Under the pieces are notes generated by a model. That model saw only the letters and a list, made by a program, of their open reading frames with translations, had not been told where the DNA came from and made no database searches. This document shows, in pieces, positions 47,002-58,420 of a stretch of DNA of 64,000 bases (its first letter is position 1; every line of letters begins with the position of its first letter). The DNA comes from Epiperipatus broadwayi. Its lineage: Eukaryota > Onychophora > Udeonychophora > Euonychophora > Peripatidae. The translations under genes were made by a program, and so were the position numbers. Location of the stretch: assembly GCA_028023455.1 (NCBI GenBank), contig JAQFVV010012416.1, forward strand, positions 5,935,594 through 5,999,593, written 5' to 3'.

Positions 47002-47063
47002 AGATCCAACTCTCCTCTCTGATGAAGGCCATAAGCTAGAAATTCATCTGGGCATATTGGGTG
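47002..47063 (+). ncRNA. Hammerhead motif, family B
   Basis: CTGATGA (47019-47025), stem II GGCC/GGCT-like with a partly open AUAA loop (AGGCCATAAGCTA), GAAA (47039-47042) and triplet AUC ending at 47048. Stem I keeps ATCCAA against TTGGGT with G-U. All core bases are present; stem II is weaker than at 42101. Confidence 0.6.
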
Positions 47064-47767
47064 AGTAGGCATTATGTAAGAAATTTGATGCACAAACCTT
47101 TTAGCATCTATTAATTTTTGTGACTTGCAATAGGTAGCACTACTGTTTAAAGAGAGTTGCTACTGTTTTAACAGATTGTGTAAGCATAAAAAATGGTCAT
47201 ATGACTTTTTTATATCATTGACATTACTGCTACTAGTTTTGATGGCCATTATTTCATTATTTATTTTGAGGTTAATGTCTGATCACTATCTTCTTTGGGC
47301 CTTTTACTAATGTTTTTTTCTCTGTTATTCCAATTAAAATTAGGTTCATGACTTTCAAATTCTAATAATTTTTGATGATTTTTTTTTTGTTTTTCTCATG
47401 TTGCTGATACTAATTAAAACTGCTGCAATGACAATATAGAGAAGAGAATTTTGCAACTACAGAAGTCTACATTGGATCTTGTTGATAAACATTGTCTTAT
47501 GTCACAAAATGTGCTTAAGAGACTGAAAAAAAGTGGATTATTGCTGGAATTAAAAATAGTATTAGATTAAAAAATCAAGAAATTTTTGCAGGTAATAAAT
47601 AAGGTTGCTAACTTCACATATGTGCCTTAAACGGTACTCTCAATTTCTCTACTTGTAAAGACCATGCATACCAAAATTTCTAGTATTAAGTTTTTACTAT
47701 CTATTCCTTTATATCTCTACATTCTTAACAAAAAAATTCAATTGATCATTTTGGGGCTTATTCGTTG

Positions 47768-48017
47768 TTGTCATTTTTCTTTTATTTATATGCATTGAGG
47801 TTGCTATTTTTCTTAGTGATTATAACTTTTGATCTTAAAGAGATCTCATGGGTACTCTTTTTTATTATTATTTATTTCAGTAAACAAAGAGTGCGATTCA
47901 TTTTTCTTTTATTTATATGTATTGAGGTTGCTATTTTTCTCTGTGATTATAATTTTTGATATTGAAGAGATATCATGGTACTCCTTTTTTTAATTATTAT
48001 TTATTTCAGTAAACAAA
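47768..48017 (+). repeat. Tandem duplication, period 127 bp
   Basis: tcatttttcttttatttata occurs at 47771 and 47898, and both copies end with atttatttcagtaaacaaag (quoted once). About 90% alike by eye. No function evident. Confidence 0.85.
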
Positions 48018-49640
48018 GAGTCCTGCATGAATCTTATCCAGATAAAAGTTAATGTTTTTTTATCGTGACTTAATTTATGACTTGGATCTTTTTTAAGGTA
48101 GCCAGCTTATAGTCAAGCCAACCAACCATCTGATGATATTGGTCGGTAAATGAGTATTTTCAAGACAAATCTCATAAGCCTTTTCTTTCATTGTTTTTTT
48201 ACAATGAATTATTTTTAAAACTGCTTTTCCATTCCATTAACTTCCTGTTCAAGTTGTGTAAATATATATGTTAATTTTAAATTCTTAAAATTCTGAAACA
48301 ATTTTCTCCCACTTCTCATTAAATGATTTATTTTTTCCTAGTTATTATTTTAACAATTTTAATTATCTGAAAAACAATTAGTTATTCATTTAATGTTATC
48401 TACTTAACATTTTCTTCCACTATCGCGCATTTTTTTTCATAACTTCTTTATAATTAACAACTAATAATAGCAACAAAAAAAAACTTATTTAGAAAATAAA
48501 ATAAAGAAACGTATATTCATATGTTACTACAATTAAAATCAGTAATTTTTATATTTAACAAAAGCTTTTTTTTATTTCGGCAAAAATAATAAATAACAGA
48601 AACGAAGATAGCACAACTATTTCAAAAACAAAATTTTATTTTAAGAATATGAAAACAATGAATACTGTAAAGAACATTATTAACGAGTATAATATATTTT
48701 AAATATTAAGATAGAGAAAACTGGTGTTAACAATAACAGTGACGATCAAGTGCAGAACCATATTGCCTAGAACTCATGGCGAGAGGGCTACAGAATATGC
48801 TGAAAAAACTTGTTGATTAATTATTTTTAAAATATTGTGGCATATACCATGCCTCAATTTCGGCAAGGGTGGGGAGTTGATTTCAGACAAAAATGAATCT
48901 TGAAAGCCTATTAACAACTCTTAAGGCAAAAATAATATCTTTCAAGTATTTTTTTTTTACTTTCAAAGATGCTAAACTCAAAGATTGACAAAATGTTAAG
49001 AGGTCTTTAAAATATATCACAGTATTTTAATTCATAAAAATTTATTCCCATACCAATTGTTAAGGGTGCCTGGTCCATAAGCACTGCAATGTTGCAGCAC
49101 CCCTAGCCAGAATAAAATATAAAAATTAATTATTAAATTTATACTTAAAAATATCAATAATATAACATTTATTCATTATTTTGCATAATTATTATGTAAA
49201 TACAACTGTTTAAACCATTTTTAAAAAGAATTATTTTAATGGATGTTGATTTCAGCAACTTCTGCCAAGATTTGGTTGCTTTTATCAATGGACATAACTA
49301 GCACCATTGGAGCTGCTCACTGTGATAGCATCAATAATTATTTGAGAGAGATATGTTTACCTGTTCTGGTTTCTCTTCAGAATGAATAATTTTTTAATTA
49401 TTTTCATTAAAAATGAGCAATAAAATATCCTGGGATTTTTTTGCAATTAACATTTATAAATTAACATGTAAATATTTATTACCGAAAAATAAAATAATAA
49501 GAGAAATATTTAAATACTTATCACAATGGGTATTAGTGCTGGATATATTTTTTTTTAAAAATTACATTTTCCCAATTGACATTACATAAAAAAATTGAAG
49601 AAAAACTAAAGGTTAATCTATTCCACATATTAATAGTCAA
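48018..49640. other. Intergenic sequence
   Basis: AT-rich; no gene, SINE or LINE recognised. Confidence 0.4.
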
Positions 49641-49647
49641 ACTAGAG

Positions 49648-49822
49648 TTAAATTGATAATAAATTGAGAGGTTGCCAATCTCTCACATGCGCCTACTGTT
49701 GTTTCTCAGACAGCCAATAAGATGTTAAGACAGCAATCTGAAGAGCGATCAAGCCACAACACATGACAGAGTTTTTGACAAGAAAAAGATGGTCCCAACC
49801 TCTTCTCAATTTAACTTTTTAT
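49648..49822. repeat. Possible short inverted-repeat element
   Basis: gttaaattgataataaattg then agaggttgcc on the left, and ccaacctcttctcaatttaa (49798-49817) on the right, are imperfect inverted repeats around a GC-richer interior (cctactgttgtttctcagac). It could be a MITE. No target duplication was found. Confidence 0.4.
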
Positions 49823-49921
49823 ATATATATAAGCCAGTCTTAAGCATATTGGCTTGAAAGCGTGAATCTATAAATATCTTCATATATTACTCACTGAGTC
49901 TTAAATAAAAACAAAAAATAT

Positions 49922-50110
49922 ATATACTAGACCTCACTGATGACACCAGTAGCAGAAACTGGTCTGGAGTTGGGGATATTCTCAAAGCTTGTTAAGAGCT
50001 TATTTTGTGAGCTCTATATATAACATTTGTAAATACAAGCTTATTAAATTAGGTCATGTGACATCTGGCTTGATTTTTTTGTAATACTAGACCTTTTAAC
50101 AATGATTCAT
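49922..50110 (+). repeat. Family D pseudo-LTR-like fragment
   Basis: Begins with a hammerhead-like segment, then aaagcttgttaagagcttat, gagctct, tacaagcttattaaattagg and tcatgtgacatctggcttga, collinear with 9728-9830. It lies about 800 bp upstream of the GIY-YIG domain at 50840-51231, consistent with being that element's terminal unit. Confidence 0.6.
49930..49985 (+). ncRNA. Hammerhead motif with poor stem II, family D
   Basis: CTGATGA (49937-49943), GAAA (49955-49958) and GUC (49962-49964) are intact with hammerhead spacing, and stem III is a single C-G with a 2-nt loop. The 11 bases of stem II (CACCAGTAGCA) do not pair convincingly. Either stem II has decayed or the fold is different. Confidence 0.45.
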
Positions 50111-50835
50111 ATGGAAAAGTAAAACAGTCGTGTGGTTGTAAAATTATAAATGCTCTGTTTTGTTTCCTTTATGTTTTGATAGTGATACTGTAATAAAGCA
50201 CACCTACTTAAAAAATTTAATGGGCCACCATTGTCTTTGTATTTCAAACAAAAACTATTAAATAAATGCACCAATTTGATATTTACATTGGAAAATAAAT
50301 TTAATAAAAAGACAAAAATCAGTGAAAATAAGTATGTTGAATATATATCTGTAAAACATCAACCTATATAATTTTAATGAGAAATGAGATCCACAAATAA
50401 ACAAAGTTTCTAAAATAGAAATAAATAGAACATAATATGTGAAAACAAAATGATATTGAACAAGAATAGTTAACTATAAACCATACCAGTGAATAAATAA
50501 AGAAAGCTAAAACATTGGTGTGATAAGTAAAAAAAAAAAAATTATACAGGGTAGTATTGTCCAGAATAATAATCAACATTATTATATATCTGGCTCATTT
50601 TAATATAGTTATGTAAGATTAACATGATTTTAAATGAGCTAATTGGCTTTTAAAAGTATAGACAAAATTAATTTGAGCATTTTTTTTGTATTTTACAATA
50701 ATAATTCATAAAGCTAACAAATATGGTACTTTAGTATTAAACCTGCTATGAAATATCACAGTCATACTGGTTAGGGTTAGGATTGAGGTCAAGTTTCATC
50801 ATAGTAGGTCTAATACTGAACTACCACAAATATAT
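50111..50835. other. Interval between family D unit and GIY-YIG domain
   Basis: AT-rich. If this is one Penelope-like element, most of the reverse transcriptase should lie here, but no recognisable palm motif was found, so it has been deleted or has decayed. Confidence 0.4.
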
Positions 50836-50839
50836 ATAG

Positions 50840-51231
50840 AAGATATTATCAAATACAACGGAAATTTTTGATAGGAAGACTATTCCTGGAGTAGTGTATA
50901 TTATCCCTTGTTTTTGTAAGAAGGTATATATAGGTCAGAGTAATTTAAGCTTAAATGAAAAATTAAAGGTACATAAAAGTAGGGTTAGAAATAAATATCT
51001 TAGTTGTGCTTCATATATCCATGAAAAAGATACAGGCCACACTATTAATTTTGATGAAGCTAAGGTTGTCTTCTTTGAGAAAGATTAAATAAAAAGAAAA
51101 ATTAAAGAACTTTTATTATTAACAATTTATGATTCTGAAGCAATTATCTTATTTAAAAGTTTTTTTAATATTAAGGGTGTATGGGAAGTGGAATTGTGGG
51201 GAAAAATTAGTTTTAAATATGTTATTTTGTA
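50840..51231 (+). pseudogene. Penelope-like element GIY-YIG endonuclease domain
   Basis: The frame reads FDRKTIPGVVYIIPCFCKKVYIG (quoted in part; 50867-50935), then SLNEKLKVHK, RVRNKYLSCASYI, EKDTGHTINFDEAKVVFFEK and a stop at 51086. The same frame then continues past the stop: IKRKIKELLLL, EAIILFKSFFNIKG and VWEVELWG. VYI and YIG are the two halves of the GIY-YIG motif; CFC with later His residues fits the Penelope-type zinc-binding version. GTG, not ATG, occupies 50894, so this is no independent gene. The upstream reverse transcriptase is missing. It is the best preserved coding piece in the window. Confidence 0.85.
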
Positions 51232-51359
51232 GTTTTTTACACTTGAGAAGTCTGCTGGTAGCAATGAAACCATTGGTAGTGTTTCAGAGTTTATTTTCTT
51301 GGCTAGTTTGGTTGAGTTATGAATTTGGGATAATTTTGATTATTTATTGACTAGTTTAG

Positions 51360-52000
51360 CTTTATGCTTTTAATGTTTATATACAAGATACATGCAATGG
51401 TTTTTTTCATTCTCTCTCCACTTTTTGCTTTATTGCCATTAGCCTCTTAGGTTCATATAGTGTGATCATCATGAGCTTTTCATGCCATTGCTATTGTGAT
51501 AATGGAAGTGTATATTTGCATAACCAGATTTTTGTTTTTTAATTACATGCATGACAATGCTGCTCCAATATTTTCTTTGTGGCTTACTTTTAACATTTTT
51601 TAAACTTTACTCCCCTCCCTTCTAAGTTAAAATATCATATTCATTAGTGGGTGGCTGTTTATGAATAAATATCCTGAATAGTTTGGTGCATTGATAGAAT
51701 AGCAGATCAGAATTCTAGATCCATGGATCATGGTCCGGCTTAGACATTTATGTTTTAAATCTTTTATGAAATCCCAAGCTTTAAATCATTTGATTAATAC
51801 ATTATAAAGAATAAATGAATAATAGTATAAACTTAGTCCAGTGTTTGCTTACATTAATTTTATAAGAATATATTGTTATGAATCCTCTACACAAAAATAT
51901 CATGTCTGTTTTGGTGAAAGACATCAAAATAAAGATAAACAACCTGGATGATAGTATTTTAGATGTGATATGTTAGACTATTCCCAATTATCCACCATTA
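51360..52000. other. Intergenic sequence with one tRNA-like patch
   Basis: 51680-51745 (agtttggtgcattgatagaa; gatcatggtccggct) resembles family F heads. The rest is AT-rich and unrecognised. Confidence 0.35.
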
Positions 52001-52049
52001 AATTTTAAATATTTAGAAAATTGTAAACTTTATTTAACCTTTTCAAATG

Positions 52050-52445
52050 CAAACAACTATTAGTAATAACAATATCCAAAGAGACAACACAGGTTAGTAG
52101 ACTACATGACATTTTAAATAGTATTATTCTCCACTCTTCTTCAGGTGTTACTAGCCTGCCAGTGACAATATTAGTATAGGAGCCAAACTTATATCTTTGC
52201 ATTCTTGAATATTGAATTTTAAGGCAACACTTTAAAACCAGCTGAGCCATTGACAGAATTGCTCAGTTAGTTAGAGCAGAGTGTTGCCTTAAAATTTGAT
52301 ATTTAAGAATCTCAAGATATAAGTTTGATTTCTAAGCTAATATTATCACTGATCAGGCCAGCGACATGAAAAGAAGAGTGGAAAATAATACCAATTGAAA
52401 TGTTTTGTTGTGTAGTTTACTAATCTGTAATGTTTATTTGTGAGT
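52050..52445. repeat. Long foldback with tRNA-like apex
   Basis: Arms about 52055-52225 and 52280-52442 are inverted copies at roughly 80% by eye. Shared pieces include agtgttgccttaaaatt and gaagagtgga. The apex and right arm read gctcagttagttagagcaga (52262-52281), a near-canonical tRNA A-box region, and further on aagtttgatttcta, a weak B box. It looks like an inverted dimer of a tRNA-derived SINE. Confidence 0.7.
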
Positions 52446-52471
52446 TATTACTAACAGTTGTAATATTTACT

Positions 52472-52541
52472 AAGGCAATAAACCTAAAGCTTGTGTGGTT
52501 AAAAATGCGATGGTAGTGACCTCTACAGGTCTGTTTATATG
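52472..52541 (-). repeat. Copy of the 11399-11583 foldback arm
   Basis: ttactaaggcaataaaccta then cttgtgtgg and gacctctacaggtct follow the same order as the left arm of the foldback at 11399. Only one arm is present. Confidence 0.6.
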
Positions 52542-52545
52542 TGAA

Positions 52546-53015
52546 AAGTTTAAATAAAGTTTAAATTTTTCTAGACTTTCAACACTAAATGATAAATGAT
52601 GGAAATAGTCCAAAATATTATCACAACTAAATCGATTGTTGTATAGACCGAAGTGATGAAAGTGAGCCTCAAACCAGAGACTTTTATTTTACAATAGATA
52701 AAATCCATCATAATGATACTCATATGGCTAAATTCAGATTAATTTGGTGTCTTCGCCTTTTAGTAAATAAGATAGAGATCTAATTACTAATCACAATTTA
52801 GACAGCTGGTGACTTTAATTATAGACTGGCTACCAAAAAAGAATCCTAAGTTTGAGTGCAATTTGGAAAAAATCAGGTTTAGTCATCCTAAACTTGAACC
52901 CAGATCTACCCATGCTTGACAGATATGTGAACTACACCATGAATCCAAAGTGTCTTCAATGTTATTTTTAAATATTAAAGAATAAATAAACCAAAACTAT
53001 AACCAATAATTTTAT
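52546..53015. other. Intergenic sequence
   Basis: AT-rich; nothing recognised. Confidence 0.4.
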
Positions 53016-53101
53016 ATATGTCAAAGCGTTGACCGGGAAGCAAACCCGAGCCAGCTGCTTGAAAAGCATCTATGCTAAACGCCAGGCCACCAACGCTTGA
53101 C
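53016..53101 (-). repeat. tRNA-Gly-derived SINE (family E)
   Basis: Minus strand gtcaagcgttggtggcctgg then catagatgcttttcaagcag and gggtttgcttcccggtcaac, followed by gctttgacatata. Acceptor arm and the outer GTCAA/TTTGAC pairing are intact. The anticodon loop is changed (CTTTTCAA). No A-tail beyond a short AT stretch. Confidence 0.75.
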
Positions 53102-55305
53102 TAATAATTAATAGTATATATATATTGAAATGCTATATACATTATGTTAAGGAAAGGGGGGGTTCAAAATCTTCCACAGATAATGATCAAGTGTTAGCAT
53201 TTGGATGGAGTGCTCTAATACCCAGTTGTCACAATCCGCCCTTGAGAGGGGAGATTAACATAAATATATAATGTATTGTCCCCATCACCCACTAATATTT
53301 GCTTTTTTAAAAATCTTATTTTAACTTTTCCGATGATATCAGATTCCCATTATATAAACATTATTTTCTTAGTATTATTTTTAGAACCAACTTGAGACAA
53401 TAAACAATGATAAATTTAAACACACAAGCAGCAAGCTAAAACGCGTGGAATCATTTAATATTGTTTTTAACACTGGTTTACATAGTATTTGATTAAGTTT
53501 ACTTATTAAAAGATTAACAATTATTTTAAGGACTAGTCAAAAAGGTACGAACAAGTATATTCCGAAAAAAAAAAATAACAACTACGACATGCAATTCAAC
53601 AGTTTCACTAATGTAAATTCCTTCCTTTATTATTTAAGTGATAAAAATGATAACATTAAAAAAATCTAAGAATTAATATAATTAAATATACATGCGAAGA
53701 CAGTAATTTATATTTTACAGATTTTGAAATTAAGTTTTAAAAATAATTTGTGTATATATATGTTTTTTATTTCATTACTTATATATATAAGCAGAGGATG
53801 CATCTTCCTGCCATGCCTACGAGCTGTAGTTCGAACCCAGACCGAAATTGTTTTTAAGAGATTTGGTATTTTTCTCTCAGGTAGCCTATCCACAGCCCTC
53901 TCAGCTATCCATTTAGCAGTAATCAATAAATTGGCATCAATCTATTCTTAAGGATAAAACAAGAATGGACAGCTTCTCACACTGTCACCATTTTCAAACA
54001 TGGTGTTTGTCTTCAATTTTTGTATTCCTTCATTATAGATTATTAGAGAGGATTTGTTCTGAAGTTAAGCACTCATTTATATATATATAAATCTTTAATA
54101 TAGAGTAGAAAAAACAGAGACCTAATAACAATCTTTAAATAGTTCATACATTCCGCAAAAGCTGGATCATCAATCTTCGAAGAAAATCATAAAGATTAAA
54201 GCACTATTCCATCTAAGTTGCTATTACCTGGTGGAAAGGATTTAAAACTGTTCTTCTTTTATCTTCTGTGGACAGGGCATTGCAGTCAGATAACTAATGG
54301 GATACTCAGGTACTAGAAATAACTAAGAATGCCTCCTGTTGCCTGGTAGAATAAGATGTTACTTAATCAAAAGCTAGATATAGGAAACATTTTTTTCTAT
54401 CATTTATTTGTTCTTTAATCTTATTGCCCTCAGTTAGTTAAATTGGTGTAGGGCCTAGTCATTATGTGCTTCTCTTGCCATACACCATCTCCTTACAATT
54501 ATGGTTATAGAATTGCAAGTCTGTGCCATGATATTTTCATCCTTTATATGCTTGACAATTGTTACTCCTATTCATTTATTTTATGCACAAGGCCTTGGTG
54601 TTGGTGATGAGGGCAGGTTTGGTCCTTAGTCTTAAATCCTTAGTTGTAATCTTGTCTTGAGGCAATGAAATCAATAATGAGTCACTTCAAATGAATTTTG
54701 GATAGAAGTTCCAACTCAGGAAATATTGCGTGTTTAAGCAGTCCTATTTAAAGAACTTCCTACCCACAATAAAAGTAAAAACATCTAGAAATGATGATTT
54801 AAAAATGATGCACCTTATTTTTGATAGATCATTGAGCTTGATGAATTATTCATTAATCTTATGGTGGAGGCAGCGGACATAATAAAAGTATTTTTTTCTA
54901 AACAGACATAACTATAATTTATGAATTTCACATAAAACCTAAACAGAAGAACTAAGAATCTATAAAAATTTAAAATTAATTGTTTGCTGCTCTTAATGAA
55001 ATTCTTGTTCCAGAAAGATGAATTAAACAGGTAGATACCTATGAGTTTTTGTGGAAGGAAAGATCATTGATTGAAAAAAACCGCATGATACTGGATTTGC
55101 AATTAAATTTAATTTCAGTCTTTTATTTTGAAATGTCTAGGTGTTTCAGTGAAAGGCTAATGATATTAAAACTTACTTTGCTCAGTAACAATGATTTCAT
55201 ATGATTATAAATAGCAGAATTTTTATCACTTAAATAATAAGGGAAGGAATTTACATTAGTAAAATTAACCCTGAATTAAATAGAACATTAATAGAAAAGA
55301 AAAAA
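53102..55305. other. Intergenic sequence with one tRNA-like patch
   Basis: A tRNA-like patch at about 53790-53950 on the minus strand has gatagctgagagggctgtgg and gtctgggttcgaactacagc (A- and B-box-like); it may be an old SINE. Two overlapping frames there (53708-53951) are incidental. The remainder shows no gene. Confidence 0.35.
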
Positions 55306-55311
55306 GGAAAA

Positions 55312-55424
55312 GTCAAGCATTGTTAGCCAAGAGGTTAGCGCAGCTGTCTTGCAAGCAAGCAGTTGCTTGCAGAGTTGTTGCAGGCTCGCTCCCCGGCCGA
55401 TGCTATGACATATGAAAAAAAAAA
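55312..55424 (+). repeat. tRNA-Gly-derived SINE (family E), with internal duplication
   Basis: gtcaagcattgttagccaag starts the copy; ggccgatgctatgacatatg and an A run end it. A duplication of the anticodon-arm sequence (gcaagcaagcagttgcttgc) enlarges the middle. Not a working tRNA. Confidence 0.75.
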
Positions 55425-56160
55425 GAAAATAATAGTTTTGTTAATTAAATGTTTTTAGGGTATACATGTAAGAAAAATTGAAAAAGTTTTGAGATTGTTT
55501 GTAATAGAAAGGGTTTGAGATAAAGAGTATTTTTTAGTATTTTTTAATTTTTGGATTTGTTTGGAATATGATATTTATATTTATTATTATATTGTGCCAA
55601 TGCCAAATTGGCACATATATATAAAATAATTTTGTATAAAAATTATTATCAAAATCTTTCGGAAAAAAGAATTTGAAAGTTACAATTAATTACTTTAAAG
55701 AGGGGAGAGGGAGTTTTCCTATAAAAAACAAAAAAACAAACTAAGAGTTTCATAAAAGTTAAAGAGTATTATTATTATAAATTAAAAGTTTAAAAAAATA
55801 TAAAAATCTCTTTTCATTCCAGTTTATTATAATAGATTATATTAGTGCGTGCGAATGTAAACAAAGGTATGCATGTTAGAATAATATAAAAAAGAAAAAT
55901 ATATATAAATGAAAGTTAAAAAAGAAATTATATTTGGAAAACACAGCTGATGGCTATTAAGTTAAATAAAGACAACACGTTTATGAAAATAAATATTGAA
56001 ATGAAATGTATTTAAAAACACTGTGGTGAGCTACTCATTAAGGATATAAAAACAACACGTTTTGGGATAGCTAATTAATCAATCGTCAAAAACACGTTGT
56101 CATAGGATTAATCTAAAGGAATTTCGACAACACCTATTGCACATTTGCCGGAGGATATTA
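55425..56160. other. Intergenic sequence with three AACACGTT motifs
   Basis: acaacacgtt occurs at about 55972 and 56053, and aaacacgttgt at about 56090, all within about 210 bp upstream of a TATA box at 56181. They could be protein-binding sites of that promoter. No coding sequence. Confidence 0.35.
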
Positions 56161-56164
56161 AAAC

Positions 56165-56525
56165 AAAAACACTTCGCAGGTATAAATAGACTTTTTTTTT
56201 TTATCGGACATTCAGTTTTGAGTTTGCAGTTTCAGTCTAGTTTTGCAGTGTCAGTTTACAGAAATGCAGTGCTGAAAAGCTTTTGGAAATATACGCTGGT
56301 ACTCCATCCTTTTTAGTCCAACAAGATCATCAAAACCTGCCTGAGAAATAATGTCTGCATAACAACACAGAAATCCTCCGTCAAGCGTTCAACTGTCTTC
56401 AAAATAAAACAAATGGATTCGCATAAAAATCTCTTCAAGAATTGTCAAAATCTAACCGGTTAGATATAATTCATCGGAAGCAGCAGAAGCAGCCAACGAC
56501 AAGCAAAAAAAATCCTAGGTATATA
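56165..56525 (+). promoter_or_regulatory. Candidate Pol II promoter and first exon
   Basis: TATAAATAGA at 56181-56190 and initiator-like TCAGT at 56212-56216 lie at core-promoter spacing (A of the initiator about 33 nt downstream of the first T). Downstream, a GC-richer stretch to 56518 ends in CTAG|GTATAT, a plausible splice donor. Only very short frames start here. It may be a gene promoter with a noncoding first exon, or the LTR (U3-R-U5) of a retrotransposon. Confidence 0.4.
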
Positions 56526-57870
56526 TTTTATTATTATCATTTATACGTAGTAGTCACCACTGTAATCCGTAAATATTCAAGACTCAAATTATATGAACTC
56601 TATCATACATAAAATGAACTATTGATATGTGTAAGTTTCAAATGCTATTAATGCTTTAGTAATATGTTTGTGAAAGTGAAAAGATTTAAAGGTCAAAGAT
56701 TATTTATGCTTTTTTCTTAAAATATATTATCATGTGTTAATTTAAAAAAAAAAAAGTGCGTGTGTTAAAATTGGATTTATAGAAATGTTTATAATGCGTT
56801 AATGTTAGTTAATAAATTATCTTTAAAACTTAATTAATGATAAGTAAAATAAATTATCTTTAAACTTAAACTTTATTTGTCGGTCAATTCTTCTTACCAA
56901 CCTTTTATTAATTATTTCCACCACCAATTTTTGTATAATTTATTACAGATTAAAATTAGACTGGGCTAGTTTATGGGATGGTTTCGAGCGCTGGATTATG
57001 AGCCTACTGACCAAAGATGTTGTTTATTCTTTTGAATAGATAGCTGGCGCCTGGAGTTTACTCCGAAACAAATAAAGTGTTTGGATAGTAGGGGTTTGAA
57101 TCTAGCAGCCGAGATGGGCCATTGTTGATAGTTAAAGCTATTAATAAGATCTCCCATTTTGCTCGAACATGCCGTTTCGTTCACGTAACCTTTATAATAT
57201 TATAAATGTATTATGAAGGAGTTTGAAACCGGCCAAAACTTATATATACGTATAAGTAGGTGGTTTCAGCGGTTCGACCCGGTACAATATATTTGTATTT
57301 TTATTTTTCAGTTTTCCTTGAAAAAGACTAAATAAAATACTCGAAAAAAACGTTGGTGTGTAGTTATATTTTTATAATAGTCGTATAAAAAAATCAAGTT
57401 TTAAAAAGCAGGTTTGTGTATTCCTTTACATGTATTGAAAGTTATGAACTATTTTTGAAAAGAAAACTGAGTAGATATTTTAAATTCCCTAATCTAATAT
57501 TAAGACTAAGATCAATGCAAAATAATAATTAATATTAAAAGAAAAAAATATATGTATACAAAAAAGAATTAGTTATGAAAATAATATTTTGTTATTTGAT
57601 GAACTTTTCGAATCAAATAAAATTTTGTTTTATAAACAATTCTAATTATAGTAATAAATATTCCAAATACCAATTATGCAAAAACTATTACTTAAATCAA
57701 ATTTCAAAAGTGATCTTTAGCTTTTTGTATATACTCACATTTGCAAAGAAAATTAAATAAAAATATACTCGATAGAAATAAATTAATAAATTTAACTGCA
57801 GTGAAGCGCGGTTTTCTTTTTACTATTCTAATCCAACAATTAATTTGCGACAGCTAAATGAAAAACTGAC
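56526..57870. other. Intergenic or intronic, with a GC-richer patch
   Basis: A possible acceptor, tttattacag, ends at about 56949, followed by a GC-richer segment (56960-57290) including agctggcgcctggagtttac and ggttcgacccggtac. If spliced from the exon ending at 56518, no long reading frame results. A polyadenylation-like aataaaat lies at about 57331. Confidence 0.3.
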
Positions 57871-58014
57871 TTTCATTTAACACAAAAAATTAAAAACAAA
57901 AAGGTTAATTAATACAAATAAATTATTGCTTTGATTTATTGTTTTAATTACTGACATAAATAAAGTTTTTAAAAGATATAAATATATGGACATATTTCAT
58001 TTTAAAGTTTTAAA

Positions 58015-58420
58015 TTGAAGGGGATTTGAACCCAGTCTTTCAAGCTCCATACAATCATTCACTCTATTTATTTATAACTGATACACACGATCACATACAT
58101 GTAAAAAGGATAAACGATCTCTATACATGTATTCCATCATCAGATTTTTAATGATATGGATGACTGAAGAGTTGGAGAGTGGAAGAGGATTGAAGCTTGT
58201 TCATTAAAGTTTGTACATTTGCTATCTTAATATAAACTGAGCACTAATTATATATACATATGTGGAAGATGATGATCCGGACCAACTAATGAATGCCAGT
58301 TCAGCATGAAATATTTATATAGAGATCATTTATCTTTTTTCACATGTAAGTAGTTCTGTGTATCGATTATATTGGATAGGGAGCTTAAATGTCTGGGTTC
58401 AAATCCCCTTTAATTACATC
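58015..58420. mobile_element. Family A inverted pair, left arm shortened
   Basis: The left arm (about 58019-58135) is a minus-strand tRNA-like segment with part of the ribozyme. The right arm (about 58137-58412) is a nearly full plus unit with head, hammerhead and tRNA-like end (gtctgggttcaaatcccctt). The palindromic outer ends (ggggatttgaacccag; ctgggttcaaatcccc) are clear. Confidence 0.7.
58262..58340 (+). ncRNA. Decayed hammerhead motif, family A
   Basis: CTAATGA (58286-58292) replaces CTGATGA, changing G5. Stem II and GAAA (58308-58311) are kept, and the AUA cleavage triplet is retained but followed by GAGATC. Probably inactive. Confidence 0.6.

Larger units (their letters stand above)
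46215..47215. mobile_element. Family B long inverted pair
   Basis: A minus unit (about 46215-46680) is followed by a plus unit (about 46690-47215), with about 450-bp arms. Shared blocks include ataaccatagtcactgtcat (46556-46575) against tgatggtgactatggttatt (46811-46830), and agtagtggtaatcatgtgat (46755-46774) matched by atcatatgattaccatttct (46609-46628). Each arm has one hammerhead. It lies between the GDFN and SDH boxes of the LINE endonuclease and so postdates that LINE. Confidence 0.75.
45860..47600 (+). pseudogene. LINE endonuclease domain, split by family B
   Basis: YHHSYFRDSLDSIGDIITSL, then LSKFGGVIILGNLNVNLLN (45890-46015) is the GDFN box of an EEP-type LINE endonuclease, with D changed to N. 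Further blocks: FFNNLFDVYGFKFVN (46080-46125); SDHYLLWAF (47280-47306), the conserved SDH box; and a linker TLDLVDKHCLMSQNVLK, WIIAGIKNSI (about 47470-47565) before the missing reverse transcriptase. Two family B insertions (about 46017-46065 and 46215-47215) interrupt it. It resembles Jockey- or CR1-like LINEs, is heavily frameshifted and cannot function. Confidence 0.7.

Noticed and set aside
53708-53951. Overlapping short genes on both strands
   Set aside because: Both frames fall on a tRNA-like patch; open on both strands without codon pattern or motif.
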